DNA of 64,000 nt from Micrococcales bacterium (GCA_016703125.1 JADJCR010000002.1:62001-126000); one strand, 5' to 3'; positions 44,423 to 53,540 are shown, numbered from the stretch's first letter. A program made the numbers and translations. The notes: a model not told the origin generated them from the letters alone.

Positions 44423-45418
44423 GTGAGCAATCGGGTGCCGAGCTGGTCCCGCGTGCGCCTGCATGTGGTGTCCGGCAAAGGGGGGACGGGCAAGACCACG
44501 GTGGCCGCGGCACTGTCCCTGGCCCTGGCCCGCGGCGGCCGGAAGGTCCTGCTGCTGGAGGTGGAGGGCCGACAGGGGATCGCGCAGTTGTTCGACACCG
44601 CACCGCTGCCGTACCAGGAGACCAAGATCGCGGTGGCCGAGGACGGCGGCATCGTGTACGCCTTGCCGGTCGACCCGGAAGCGGCGCTGCTGGAGTACCT
44701 GGAGATGTTCTACGGCATCAAGCGCGGTGGGTACGCCCTGCGCAAGCTGGGTGCCATCGACTTCGCCACGACCATCGCCCCGGGTCTGCGCGACGTCCTG
44801 CTGACCGGGAAGGCGTCCGAGGCGGTCAAGCGCGGGGAGAAAGTCGGCCGTCCGGCCTATGACGCGGTGGTCCTCGACGCTCCTCCGACCGGGCGGATAA
44901 CCCGCTTCCTCAACGTCAACACGGAGATCGCGGGCCTGGCGAAGGTGGGGCCCATTCGTTCCCAGGCCGACTCGGTGATGGGGGTGATCCGGTCGGCGCG
45001 CACTGCCGTGCACCTGGTGACGCTGCTCGAGGAGATGCCCGTGCAGGAGACCCTGGACGGGATCACGGAACTGCAGTCCGCCGGGTTGCCGCTCGGCGCG
45101 ATCGTCATCAACCAGGCCCGGCACTCCGAACTCGGTCCCGAGGAACTGGCGCTGGCATCGGCGCGCAGGCTGCCGCAGGCCGAGTTGCGCGAGGGGCTGC
45201 TGCGAGCCTCCGTCGAGCCGACGCCGGCCACCCTGCGGGCGTTGGAGGACGAGGCCGCCGACCATGCCACGCGGGTGGCCTTGCAGGATTCCGAACGGCA
45301 GCGCTTGGTCGACACCGGCCGCCCGATCATGGAACTCCCGCTGCTCGCCGGCGGCGTCGACCTGGCTGCCCTGTACGCCTTGGCCCGTGACCTGCACGCA
45401 CAGGGGCTGCCCGGATGA
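44423..45418 (+). CDS. ArsA/Get3-like ATPase, first of a pair (Rv3679-type)
   Basis: A 331-residue SIMIBI ATPase from GTG 44423. The deviant Walker A is SGKGGTGKTTVAAAL; VVLDAPPTGR is the switch II-like D-A-P-P-T-G-R seen in ArsA/Get3. Arsenite-binding Cys residues are absent. Two-gene ArsA-like modules in actinobacteria form a complex; mycobacterial Rv3679-Rv3680 have been linked to tolerance of metabolic stress. It overlaps the second ATPase by ATGA. Confidence 0.9.
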   Translation: MSNRVPSWSRVRLHVVSGKGGTGKTTVAAALSLALARGGRKVLLLEVEGRQGIAQLFDTAPLPYQETKIAVAEDGGIVYALPVDPEAALLEYLEMFYGIKRGGYALRKLGAIDFATTIAPGLRDVLLTGKASEAVKRGEKVGRPAYDAVVLDAPPTGRITRFLNVNTEIAGLAKVGPIRSQADSVMGVIRSARTAVHLVTLLEEMPVQETLDGITELQSAGLPLGAIVINQARHSELGPEELALASARRLPQAELREGLLRASVEPTPATLRALEDEAADHATRVALQDSERQRLVDTGRPIMELPLLAGGVDLAALYALARDLHAQGLPG

Positions 45419-46542
45419 CCGCGCCACGACTCGACATCGACGCACTGCTCGACGACCGCGACGTCGGGGTCATCGTCTGCTGCGGCTCCGGAGGGGTCGG
45501 CAAGACGACCACCGCCGCGGCCCTGGCGCTGCGTGCGGCACAGCGCGGCCGCAGCGCCTGCGTGCTGACCATCGACCCGGCCCGGCGCCTCGCGCAAGCC
45601 ATGGGCCTGACGGAGCTCGACAACACACCTCGCCCGGTTCCCGGGATCGAGGGTGGTTCGCTCAGCGCGATGATGCTGGACATGAAGCGGACTTTCGACG
45701 AGATCGTCGAAGCACACGCCGAGCCGGAACGCGCCAAGGCGATCTTGGAGAACCCCTTCTACCAGGCGCTGTCGAGTTCGTTCGCCGGCACGCAGGAGTA
45801 CATGGCGATGGAGAAACTCGGGCAGTTGCGCTCGCAATCGCAGAGCGGGGAACACTGGGACCTCATTGTCGTGGACACCCCGCCGTCGCGTTCGGCGCTG
45901 GACTTCCTGGACGCGCCCAAGCGCCTCGGCTCGTTCCTGGACGGGCGCCTGATCCGCGTGCTCGCCGCCCCCGCACGAGGCGCCGGACGGATGTCCGCGC
46001 GCGTGCTCAGTGCCTCGCTGGGGCTGTTCACCGGCGCGATGAGCAAGATCCTGGGTGCTCAGGTGTTGCGCGACGTGCAGCTGTTCGTGACGAGTTTCGA
46101 CGCGCTGTTCGGCGGTTTCCGGGAGCGCGCGGAGCAGACCTACGCGCAGTTGCAGGCACCGGACACCCGCTTCGTCGTGGTGGCGGCGCCGGAGTCTGAC
46201 GCGCTGCGCGAGGCGTCGTACTTCGTCCAGCGCCTGGAGACCGAACGCATGCCGCTGGCCGGGCTGGTGCTCAACCGCGTGCAGGAGGTTCGGCTACCCG
46301 ACCTGTCCGCAGCGACCGCCCGGGCCGGCGCGGAACGCCTCAACGATGAACACTCGCTCGTGGCCGAACTGTTGCGGCTGCACGCGGATCGGATGGAGAC
46401 GGCTGCCCGCCAGGAGCACCTCGCGGGCTCGTTCACCGGCGCCCACCCGCGGGTTCCGGTGGCCTCGGTGATCGCCCTGGCCGATGACGTCCACGACCTC
46501 GAAGGCCTGCGCACCGTGGGAGACCTGCTGGCGAAGGACTGA
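45415..46542 (+). CDS. ArsA/Get3-like ATPase, second of a pair (Rv3680-type)
   Basis: A 375-residue SIMIBI ATPase. P-loop CCGSGGVGKTTTAAALAL, TIDPARRLA (A-loop Asp) and VVDTPPSRSALDFLD are all intact. It has hydrophobic and Met-rich helices in the middle (GRMSARVLSASLGLFTGAMS), comparable to the client-binding region of Get3. Tail-anchored-protein handling is a possibility by homology only. It lies directly downstream of, and coupled to, the first ATPase. Confidence 0.9.
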   Translation: MTAPRLDIDALLDDRDVGVIVCCGSGGVGKTTTAAALALRAAQRGRSACVLTIDPARRLAQAMGLTELDNTPRPVPGIEGGSLSAMMLDMKRTFDEIVEAHAEPERAKAILENPFYQALSSSFAGTQEYMAMEKLGQLRSQSQSGEHWDLIVVDTPPSRSALDFLDAPKRLGSFLDGRLIRVLAAPARGAGRMSARVLSASLGLFTGAMSKILGAQVLRDVQLFVTSFDALFGGFRERAEQTYAQLQAPDTRFVVVAAPESDALREASYFVQRLETERMPLAGLVLNRVQEVRLPDLSAATARAGAERLNDEHSLVAELLRLHADRMETAARQEHLAGSFTGAHPRVPVASVIALADDVHDLEGLRTVGDLLAKD

Positions 46543-46611
46543 GGACCCGGCCGGGTCGTCGTCACCACCAGCAACCCCGGGAATTCTTCCCGCCATTGTC
46601 CCGTTTCCACT

Positions 46612-46662
46612 TGACAAGATTGCTTGAATGCTCAACAATCTAGTTGAAGACACAACGACTTA
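46612..46662 (+). promoter_or_regulatory. Promoter and MarR-type operator region of the yceI gene
   Basis: TTGACA (46612-46617) is followed after 17 bp by AACAAT, a good -35/-10 pair. Overlapping the promoter are inverted repeats TTGAATGCTCAA (about 46625-46636) and GTTGAAGACACAAC (about 46644-46657). AGTTGA/TCAACT-type sites are typical of MarR-family repressors that control yceI genes in actinobacteria. No marR gene is adjacent here. Confidence 0.6.
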
Positions 46663-46673
46663 GGAGATATCCC

Positions 46674-47222
46674 ATGGCAGACCTGACCCAGTACACCGGC
46701 ACCTGGACCATCGACCCCACCCACACGCGCCTCGGCTTCGTCGCCCGGCACGCGATGGTCACCAAGGTCCGCGGATCCTTCACCGACTTCGCTGGCTCGC
46801 TGACCCTCGACGGCGCCAACCCCACCGCCTCCAGCGCCACCGTCACCATTCAGATGGCCAGCGTCCAGTCCGGCACCGTCGACCGCGACGCCCACCTGAA
46901 GTCCGCTGACTTCTTCGACGTCGAGACCTACCCGGCGATGAGCTTCGCCAGCACCGGCGTGAAGCAGACCGACGGCGACGAGTTCGTCCTGCTGGGCGAC
47001 CTGACCATCAAGGACGTGACCCGGCCCGTGGAGATCGAGGTCGAGCTCGACGGCATCGTCACCGACCCCTTCGGCAACACCCGCGCCGGCTTCGAGGGCG
47101 AGGCGGAGATCAGCCGCAGGGACTTCGGCCTGACCTGGAACGTGCCGCTGGACGCCGGCGGCGTGCTGGTCAGCGACAAGATCAAGATCCAGCTCGACGT
47201 GTCTGCCACCAAGGCTTCCTGA
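46674..47222 (+). CDS. YceI-family lipocalin-like protein
   Basis: A 182-residue YceI domain: TGTWTIDPTHTRLGFVARHAMVTKVRG at the start (split here over two strands) and HLKSADFFDVETYPAMSF are hallmark segments; ISRRDFGLTWN closes the barrel. There is no signal peptide, so it is cytoplasmic, unlike E. coli YceI. The fold binds isoprenoid lipids such as polyprenyl chains. GGAG precedes ATG 46674 by 8 nt. Codon use is markedly optimised (mostly C-ending), suggesting high expression. Confidence 0.93.
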   Translation: MADLTQYTGTWTIDPTHTRLGFVARHAMVTKVRGSFTDFAGSLTLDGANPTASSATVTIQMASVQSGTVDRDAHLKSADFFDVETYPAMSFASTGVKQTDGDEFVLLGDLTIKDVTRPVEIEVELDGIVTDPFGNTRAGFEGEAEISRRDFGLTWNVPLDAGGVLVSDKIKIQLDVSATKAS

Positions 47223-47276
47223 CCATGTGACCGGTGTCCGCCCAACCCTCCCCCAGCGGGCGGCTCACCAACGCGC

Positions 47277-47310
47277 GAGGCCCCGTTCCCAGTCCGGGAA
47301 CGGGGCCTCG
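47277..47310. terminator. Bidirectional terminator between yceI and whiB
   Basis: GAGGCCCCGTTCCC and GGGAACGGGGCCTC form a perfect 14-bp stem with a 6-nt loop. It lies in the 100-bp gap between convergent genes, 12 nt from the whiB stop, and can act on both transcripts. Confidence 0.85.
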
Positions 47311-47322
47311 TCGCGCGGTGTC

Positions 47323-47634
47323 TCAGGCGAAGGCGTGGCGCCGGGCGTCCGCCTGCGCCGGGATCTGACGCGTCGACGCAGTCTCCAGCAGTTCCGTCCA
47401 GGACTTCACATGCGGCCGCTTGCGCAGCAGGGCTCGGCGTTCGCGCTCGGTCATTCCGCCCCAGACCCCGAACTCGATCCGGTTGTCCAGCGCATCAGCG
47501 AGGCACTCCATCTTGACCGGGCACCCGTTGCAGATCTGCTTAACGCGATTCTGGGCTGCCCCCTGGACGAACATCTCATCCGGATCCGTGTCACGACACG
47601 CGGCTTGGGCGCTCCAGGCAACGACGTTGAGCAC
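47323..47634 (-). CDS. WhiB-family iron-sulfur transcription factor (WhiB4/WblA position)
   Basis: A 103-residue protein from GTG 47634. The four cluster Cys are C13, C35, C38 and C44 (AACRD; ICNGCPVKMEC). GVWGGMTERERRALLRK is the WhiB G-V-W-G-G turn and basic tail. WhiB proteins bind [4Fe-4S], sense NO/O2 and partner with sigma factors. The location, divergent from ponA2, matches Rv3681c (whiB4) and Streptomyces wblA. GAGGGGA lies about 10 nt upstream of the start; the frame is open to 47697 but unsupported. Confidence 0.93.
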   Translation of the reverse strand: MLNVVAWSAQAACRDTDPDEMFVQGAAQNRVKQICNGCPVKMECLADALDNRIEFGVWGGMTERERRALLRKRPHVKSWTELLETASTRQIPAQADARRHAFA

Positions 47635-47941
47635 TTTGGTACTTCCCCTCAGTCCGGTTCTGAGCCATCCCCCGAAGCTCTCGGTAACAGTAAGCAACCG
47701 CTCCGCTACCGTTGAGGGCCATTCGTACTATGACACCTAGTCTTTTCAGACCATTTGCCACTGGCCCCTCGCAGTGTCGGCGTTATCTGCGTCACATCTG
47801 CTGGTAACAGCATGGCCCATAACCCCGGGGTCTGTGAACCCGGGGTATACCTTCTCGTTACCTGGGAAGCGCACATCGTCCATCGCCCAACGGACACCAC
47901 ATGGGTGGCGCGGGAACCAGGGCCACGTACCCTTACGTCTG
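47635..47941. promoter_or_regulatory. Divergent whiB-ponA2 promoter region
   Basis: 307 bp without a gene. Two exact copies of GGTAACAG lie at 47683-47690 and 47803-47810, 120 bp apart. A CCCCGGGGT...ACCCGGGGT direct repeat surrounds 47825-47850. No classical -10/-35 pair was convincing. The length and repeated motif suggest a regulated divergent promoter. Confidence 0.45.
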
Positions 47942-50125
47942 ATGGCTGTGTCGAATGCTCGTAAGAAGTCCACTGCGGATCGCCCGGTGCCCGCACTCGC
48001 CCGCTTGGGCCTCGTCGGGCTGGTCGGCGGCGCGATCCTGGCCGCCATGGCGGTGCCCTTCGTCGCCGGATTCGGCAAGGCCTCCGAGGTGGCCGCCGAG
48101 CAGATCGGATCGCTGCCTGCAGTCCTGGCCACCCCGCCGCTGCCGGCGCGCACCTACATGCTCGACGCCGACGGCAACCGGATGGCGACACTGTTCGACG
48201 AGAACCGCATCGAGGTGCCGCTGAACAAGATCAGTCCCAACATGCAGCGCGCCATCGTGGGCGTCGAGGACGAGCGCTTCTACGAGCACCACGGAGTCGA
48301 CGTCCAGGGCCTGATCCGGGCCCAGTTGGAGAACACCGCCAGCGGCTCGATCCAGCAGGGCGCGTCCACTCTGACCATGCAGTACGTCCGCAACGTGCTC
48401 GTGACCGCTGCCCGCAACGAGCAGGAGGTCGAAGCCGCCCTCGAGCGCACCACGGCCCGGAAACTGCAGGAGATCCGCTACGCCGTGCAGTTCGAGCGGG
48501 AACTGCCCAAGGACGAGATCCTCCGCCGTTACCTCAACATCGCTTACTTCGGCTCCGGCGCGTACGGCGTTGAGGCGGCCTCGCGCCGGTACTTCGGCCA
48601 CGGCGCCGACAAGATGAGCGTGGTGGAGGCAGCCACGCTGGCCGGCATCGTGCAGGCCCCGGTCGGCTACGACCCGCTGATCAACCCGGAGGACTCCGAG
48701 ACCCGGCGTAACGCGGTGCTGGCCAAGATGGAGTCGCTGGACTACATCACCCCCGAGCAGTACCAGAAGGCTGTCGCCAAGCCGGTGAAGAGTTACCTCG
48801 AACCGAAGAAGATCAGCAATGGCTGCGCGGAAAGCAAGTACCCCTTCTACTGCGACTACGCGGTCAAGCAGATCCTGAACGACCCGAACTACGGCAAGAC
48901 CGTTCAGGACCGTGAGGACTTCCTCAAGCGCGGCGGCTTGGTCATCCACACGGCCATGCAGCCCAAGGCGCAGGCTGCGGCGACGAACGCGGTGATGAAC
49001 ACCATTCCCCCCAAGGACCCGAGCAAGAAGGGGACCGCCATCGCCATGGTGAACCCGCCCACCGGCGAGGTGGTCGCGCTCGCGCAGAACCGGCTGTGGG
49101 GCACCAAGGGCAAGGGTCGCACCACGTACAACTACGCCGTCGATCAGAAGGACGGCGGGACCACCGGTATGCAGGCCGGGTCGACGTTCAAGATCTTCAC
49201 GCTTGCCGCCGCGATGGAAGCCGGATTCTCACCGTTCACGGTCCTTGACTCCTCTGACGACAAGAACTTCCCCGCCGGCCCGTGGGGCTGCACCGACGGC
49301 AACTACTTCGGGGCCTACACGGTGAGCAACTCCACCTCCTCCGGGCAGTTCAACATGCTGCAAGGCACGGCCTTCTCGGTGAACACCTACTTCGTCGGCC
49401 TCGAGCAGCAGGTGGGCCTGTGCCGCACGGTGGACATCGCCCAGCGCACCGGCATGTCCCTGGCCAACGGCGCGGAGTTGCCGCTGGTCCAGTCCTTCAC
49501 CCTCGGCTCGGTCGAGGTGTCGCCGCTGGCCCTGGCCACGAGTTACGCCACCATGGCCAACCACGGGGTCTACTGCAAGCCGCACGCGATCACCCGCATC
49601 GTCGACGAGCAGAGCAGCGAGAAGAAGGTCGTCTCGAAGGTCGACCCCCAGTGCCGCGCGGCGGTGAGCAGGGAGGTCGCCGACTCGGTGACCGCAATCC
49701 TCACCCATGTCGTGGACGGCGGTATCCCGGGCCGCACCGGTGCGGCGATGAGCCTCGGCCGGGACGCGACCGGCAAGACGGGCACCACCGACTCCTCGGC
49801 TGCCGTTTGGTTCGCCGGATACACGCCCGAACTCGCGGCGGCGGTATGGGTGGGCGACCCGCGCGGTGGTTTCCAGTACCCGATGAAGAACGTCTACATC
49901 AACGGCTCGTACTACGGTCAGGTCTTCGGTTCCAGCCTGCCGGGTCCGATCTGGAAGCAGGCCATGTTGGGCGCCCTCTCGGAAACTCCGCCGAAGTCGT
50001 TCGAACTGCAGACGCTGTTCGGCCTGCGCACCGCCCGCGGTGGCGGCAGTTACATCCCGCCGACCTACACGCCGGCGCCGGTGCCGGGCGTGCCGTCGAC
50101 CCCGACCCCGCTGCCGACACCGTAA
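47942..50125 (+). CDS. ponA2: Bifunctional class A penicillin-binding protein (PonA2-like)
   Basis: A 727-residue protein from ATG 47942. It has a short cytoplasmic basic stretch and one membrane helix (LGLVGLVGGAILAAMAVPFVAG). The GT51 glycosyltransferase carries VEDERFYEHHGVD and STLTMQYVRN; the transpeptidase carries GSTFKIF (Ser of SxxK), an S-x-N region and GKTGTTDSSAAVWFAGYTP (KTG). It ends in a Pro/Thr-rich tail and lacks a PASTA domain. It polymerises and cross-links peptidoglycan. It is divergent from whiB, as Rv3682 is from whiB4. Confidence 0.95.
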   Translation: MAVSNARKKSTADRPVPALARLGLVGLVGGAILAAMAVPFVAGFGKASEVAAEQIGSLPAVLATPPLPARTYMLDADGNRMATLFDENRIEVPLNKISPNMQRAIVGVEDERFYEHHGVDVQGLIRAQLENTASGSIQQGASTLTMQYVRNVLVTAARNEQEVEAALERTTARKLQEIRYAVQFERELPKDEILRRYLNIAYFGSGAYGVEAASRRYFGHGADKMSVVEAATLAGIVQAPVGYDPLINPEDSETRRNAVLAKMESLDYITPEQYQKAVAKPVKSYLEPKKISNGCAESKYPFYCDYAVKQILNDPNYGKTVQDREDFLKRGGLVIHTAMQPKAQAAATNAVMNTIPPKDPSKKGTAIAMVNPPTGEVVALAQNRLWGTKGKGRTTYNYAVDQKDGGTTGMQAGSTFKIFTLAAAMEAGFSPFTVLDSSDDKNFPAGPWGCTDGNYFGAYTVSNSTSSGQFNMLQGTAFSVNTYFVGLEQQVGLCRTVDIAQRTGMSLANGAELPLVQSFTLGSVEVSPLALATSYATMANHGVYCKPHAITRIVDEQSSEKKVVSKVDPQCRAAVSREVADSVTAILTHVVDGGIPGRTGAAMSLGRDATGKTGTTDSSAAVWFAGYTPELAAAVWVGDPRGGFQYPMKNVYINGSYYGQVFGSSLPGPIWKQAMLGALSETPPKSFELQTLFGLRTARGGGSYIPPTYTPAPVPGVPSTPTPLPTP

Positions 50126-50126
50126 T

Positions 50127-50831
50127 TCAGGACACGCCGAGGTTCTCGGCAAGCACCGCCAGTTCGAACTCGAAATAGGCACGGCGGTCGGCCCCGGAAT
50201 CGCCGACGACGCCGTGGCGATGTCCGAAGAGCTCGAACGAGATCGATCCGATCATGTGCGTCCACGCCATGACACCGACGGCGAAGGCCGCCTCGCTGTA
50301 GGCCGGCTGCGTGATCCCCGTCCACGCCGCCATGCCGGTGAGCCCCGGGCGCAGGCTGCGGGCCACGCGGTCGCTGTACGCGGCGGGGGCGATCTGGACG
50401 CGGGCCTGCTGGATGATCCCGACAAGCAGGGCCGGGATGCGGGTGGCGGGCGCGATGGTCTCCTGCGGAGCGGCGTAACCGGGGACGGGGGAACCATAGA
50501 TCAGCGCGAAACGTTGCGGATTGGCCAGTGCCCATTCCCGGCAGGCCAGGCCCACTGCCCGCCAGCGCCTGCCAGGGTCCGGCGCCCGGTCAGCCCGGAC
50601 CTCGACGGCCGCTGCCAAGTCGTCGTACGCGTCGATGATGAGCAGCGTGAGCAACTCGTCCCGGGAACTCACGTACCGGTAGATCGCGCTGGACGCCATG
50701 CCGAGGTCGCGCGCGATCGCACGCACCGACAGCTGCGCGGGACCCACCTCCACGAGTTGCCGATTCGCGGCCTCGGTGATCGCGGCCATGATCGCCGCCC
50801 GGTTGCGTGCGCGGAATCCCGATTCAGTCAT
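50127..50831 (-). CDS. TetR-family transcriptional regulator
   Basis: A 234-residue repressor from ATG 50831. The HTH is LSVRAIARDLGMASSAIYRYVSSRDELL, and the C-terminal domain resembles TetR_C_33 (WALANPQRFALIYGSPVPGY). It converges on ponA2 with a 1-bp gap and is divergent from the epimerase. Three near-identical palindromes in the 83-bp divergent region are the likely operators, implying control of both its own gene and the epimerase. Confidence 0.92.
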   Translation of the reverse strand: MTESGFRARNRAAIMAAITEAANRQLVEVGPAQLSVRAIARDLGMASSAIYRYVSSRDELLTLLIIDAYDDLAAAVEVRADRAPDPGRRWRAVGLACREWALANPQRFALIYGSPVPGYAAPQETIAPATRIPALLVGIIQQARVQIAPAAYSDRVARSLRPGLTGMAAWTGITQPAYSEAAFAVGVMAWTHMIGSISFELFGHRHGVVGDSGADRRAYFEFELAVLAENLGVS

Positions 50832-50846
50832 GGTCCGAGTATATGC

Positions 50847-50897
50847 GAGCACTGCTCTTGCTTTTGCGAGCATTGCTCTGTAGTGTGAGCAGTGCTC
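50847..50897. promoter_or_regulatory. Three TetR operator palindromes GAGCANTGCTC
   Basis: GAGCACTGCTC (50847-50857), GAGCATTGCTC (50868-50878) and GAGCAGTGCTC (50887-50897) are 11-bp palindromes differing only in the central base, centred 21 and 19 bp apart, about two helical turns each. They occupy the gap between the divergent tetR and epimerase starts, so binding would cover both promoters. Confidence 0.85.
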
Positions 50898-50914
50898 GCA
50901 CATTAGGAGAGATC

Positions 50915-51853
50915 ATGGGTCAACACATCATCGTCGGCGCCGGTCAGGTCGGAACCCGACTGGCCGCGCTGCTCGCCGGGCAGGGTCACACCGTGCGCCT
51001 GGTGAGCCGGTCCGGCAACACCGTCCCCGGTGTGGAGGCGCGCTCGGCTGACGCCGGCCATCGTGAGGCGCTGCTGACGGCGACCGCAGGAGCCGACGTC
51101 ATGTACAACTGCATCAACCCGCCGTACCACCGATGGGTCACCGACTGGCCGCCGATGGCCGACAACCTGCTCGCCGCGGCCGAGAGCACGGGCGCCGTGC
51201 TGGTCACGCTCAGCAACCTGTACGGCTACGGGGCGGTGGACGGCCCGATGACCGAGCAGGCCCCGATGGCCGCCCATACCCGCAAGGGCAAGGTGCGCGC
51301 AGCGATGTGGGAGCAGGCGCTGGCGGCACACGAAGCCGGTCGGATCAGGGCAACCGAGGTGCGCGCCAGCGACTACATCGGCGAGGCCGGTGATCAGACG
51401 AACTTCGGGTCGCGAGTCATCCCCAGGTTGCGGGCCGGCAAGCCGGTTCTGCTCATGGGACGCACCGACCAGCCGCACAGTTGGACCTACACCGGCGACG
51501 CCGCCGCACTCCTGGCGGTCGTGGGCCAGGACGCGCGGGCGTGGGGCCGGCCTTGGCACGTGCCCACCAACCCCGCCCGCACGCAGACCGAGGTGATCGG
51601 GGATCTGGCCGCCGCCATGGATGTGCCAGCACCGAAGATCCGGACGGCAGGGGCGGGCACGCTGCGCCTGGTCGGGCTGTTCAACCGCCCGGCCGCTGAA
51701 CTCGTGGAGATGCTCTACGAGTTCGACCGGCCGTTCGTCCTGGATTCGTCCCTGACCGAGCACACGTTCGGCCTCAGGCCGTCGCCGTGGGGCGAGATCA
51801 TCGATGAGACGCTGCGCCGCAACGGGCTCGAAGTCCGAGCGAGCGCGCAGTAG
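50915..51853 (+). CDS. NAD-dependent epimerase/dehydratase (atypical SDR)
   Basis: A 312-residue Rossmann protein from ATG 50915 with AGGAGAG upstream. Glycine loop HIIVGAGQVGTRLA, NPPYHRWVTDW, then LSNLYGYG, in which the usual Y-x-x-x-K catalytic pair is not evident. This fits atypical SDRs of the YbjT/NmrA type. The substrate is unknown. The gene is probably repressed by the adjacent TetR through the three operators, so it may answer a small xenobiotic or metabolite. Confidence 0.87.
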   Translation: MGQHIIVGAGQVGTRLAALLAGQGHTVRLVSRSGNTVPGVEARSADAGHREALLTATAGADVMYNCINPPYHRWVTDWPPMADNLLAAAESTGAVLVTLSNLYGYGAVDGPMTEQAPMAAHTRKGKVRAAMWEQALAAHEAGRIRATEVRASDYIGEAGDQTNFGSRVIPRLRAGKPVLLMGRTDQPHSWTYTGDAAALLAVVGQDARAWGRPWHVPTNPARTQTEVIGDLAAAMDVPAPKIRTAGAGTLRLVGLFNRPAAELVEMLYEFDRPFVLDSSLTEHTFGLRPSPWGEIIDETLRRNGLEVRASAQ

Positions 51854-51859
51854 GGCGGA

Positions 51860-52321
51860 TCAGCCCTGCAGGCGCTGCCGGACGATGCCGGACACGGCCT
51901 TGCCGTCGGCACGACCGCGGGTGGCCGCCGTGACCTGCTGCATCACCGGACCCATCGCGGCCATGCCCGTCTTCCCCGACGCGGCGACATGGGCGATCGC
52001 CTGGTCGATGATGGCCGACACCTCGTCGTCGCTCAGCGGTGCCGGTAGATAGCCGGTGAGAACACCGAGTTCGGCATCCTCGCGGTCGGCGAGTTCGGGG
52101 CGATTGGCGTCGCGGTAGGCGGTGGCCGACTCCCGGCGCTTCTTGGCCTCTTTGTCGAGGACCGCGAGCACCTCGTCGTCGGTCAGTTCCTTGGCCTGCT
52201 TGCCGGCGACCTCAGCGTTGGTCACCGCGGCCAGGGCCATGCGCAGAGTCGCTGCGGTGAGTTCATCGCGGGACTTGATCGCTGCCTGCAGGTCCGACTG
52301 CAAGGTCTGTTTGAGGGCCAT
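51860..52321 (-). CDS. GatB/YqeY-domain protein
   Basis: A 153-residue YqeY protein: LRMALAAVTNAEV, VLDKEAKKRRESATAY and LTGYLPAPLSDDEV are the family's conserved helices, ending in a GADGKAVSGIVRQRL-like tail (here RADGKAVSGIVRQRL). The domain is the tRNA-binding tail of GatB; free YqeY may promote tRNA-dependent amidation. It converges on the epimerase with a 6-bp gap. Confidence 0.93.
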   Translation of the reverse strand: MALKQTLQSDLQAAIKSRDELTAATLRMALAAVTNAEVAGKQAKELTDDEVLAVLDKEAKKRRESATAYRDANRPELADREDAELGVLTGYLPAPLSDDEVSAIIDQAIAHVAASGKTGMAAMGPVMQQVTAATRGRADGKAVSGIVRQRLQG

Positions 52322-52387
52322 GGCGCCAATCCTTTCATGTGACCGCGGTCATGGTACGGGGGTTTGTCGCCGTGCGACCATTGACGG

Positions 52388-53273
52388 GTGCATCCCGCAG
52401 CGAAGATCGGACTGGCCGGCATCGGCGCCGGCGCCGCGACGCTCGCCTACTCGCTGTGGGAGGCCCACCAGTTCACGCTGCGTTCGGTGCGGGTGGATGT
52501 GCTGGCGCCGGGGTCACGCCCCGTCCGCGTCCTGCAACTCAGCGACCTGCACCTCACCCCCGGCCAACTGGACAAGATGGAGTGGGTGCGGTCGCTGGCA
52601 GAGCTCGACCCGGACTTCGTCATCCTCACCGGCGACTTGCTCGCGCACATGGATGCCGTGCCCTACGTGGCCAAGACGCTCGAGCCGTTGAACGGCGTTC
52701 CGGGGGTGTTCGTCTTCGGCTCCAACGACTACTGGACCCCGAAGACCGTCAACCCGTTCAAGTACTTCATCAAGGACCGCGAGCCGGTCATGGCCACGCG
52801 CAGGCTGCCCACCGCGGAGTTGGAGGCCGAGCTGCTCAACGCCGGGTGGGCCGGCCTGAACAACCGCCGCGACGACGTGACGGTGCGCGGCAACCGCATC
52901 GACATGCGCGGGGTCAACGACCCGCATCCGCCTCGACCGGTACGAGAAGGTGGCCGGACCGTTCGACCCGGACGCGTCGTTGCGCCTGGCCATCACCCAC
53001 GCGCCTTACCTGCGCGTGCTCGATCCCATGGCGGCCGACGGAGCCGACCTGATCGTCGCCGGCCACACCCACGGCGGTCAGGTCTGCATCCCTGGCTACG
53101 GGGCCCTGGTGACCAACTGTGACCTGGACCGCAAGCGTGCCAAGGGTCTGTCCCGCCACGACGGCGCAGCGCTGCACGTCAGCGCCGGTCTGGGCACCAA
53201 CCCTTACGCGCCGATCCGGCTTGCGTGCCCACCGGAGGCCACGATGCTCCACCTCGTGCCACGGGCGCGGTAG
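52388..53273 (+). CDS. Metallophosphoesterase (Rv3683-type), frameshifted
   Basis: About 295 residues after correction. It has an N-terminal hydrophobic segment, the metal motifs LQLSDLHLTPGQ (D-x-H), LTGDLLAH (G-D), GSNDYW (in place of GNHD/E: the His is Asp) and AGHTHGGQVCIP (G-H-x-H). The frame changes at about 52925-52927, where CGCATCCG probably stood for CGCACATCCG (2 nt lost); restoring these gives 296 codons and the continuous NDPHIRLDRYE. It is likely a membrane-anchored phosphodiesterase. It sits downstream of the ponA2 block as in mycobacteria and starts at GTG 52388. Confidence 0.85.
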
Positions 53274-53298
53274 GGCGGTCGCTATCCTGTCCAAGGAG

Positions 53299-53372
<74 letters not shown>

Positions 53373-53374
53373 CA

Positions 53375-53475
53375 AAGGCCACGATTTGGGAGGGGAACGG
53401 CCAGCGTTCCGGGCCCCACACGAGTCTTTTCCAGGTAAGGCCACGGATTTGGGAGGAGGAACGCGCCAGCGTTCC
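53375..53475 (+). repeat. Imperfect direct repeat behind the tRNA-Pro
   Basis: AAGGCCACGATTTGGGAGG...GCGTTCC occurs at 53375-53410 and again, with three small insertions, at 53437-53475. Each copy contains GGAACG and CGTTCC, which form a hairpin. The pair lies between the tRNA body and the separated tRNA-like 3' end at 53482. A further T-arm-like GCGGGTGCAACCCCGC followed by ACTCCACA lies at about 53524-53548, reminiscent of a tRNA or tmRNA 3' end. Confidence 0.6.
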
Positions 53476-53540
53476 GACGGCTCCCGCCACCCCGACCGCC
53501 ACTGGCGTCGAGGCGGGAACTCTCGCGGGTGCAACCCCGC

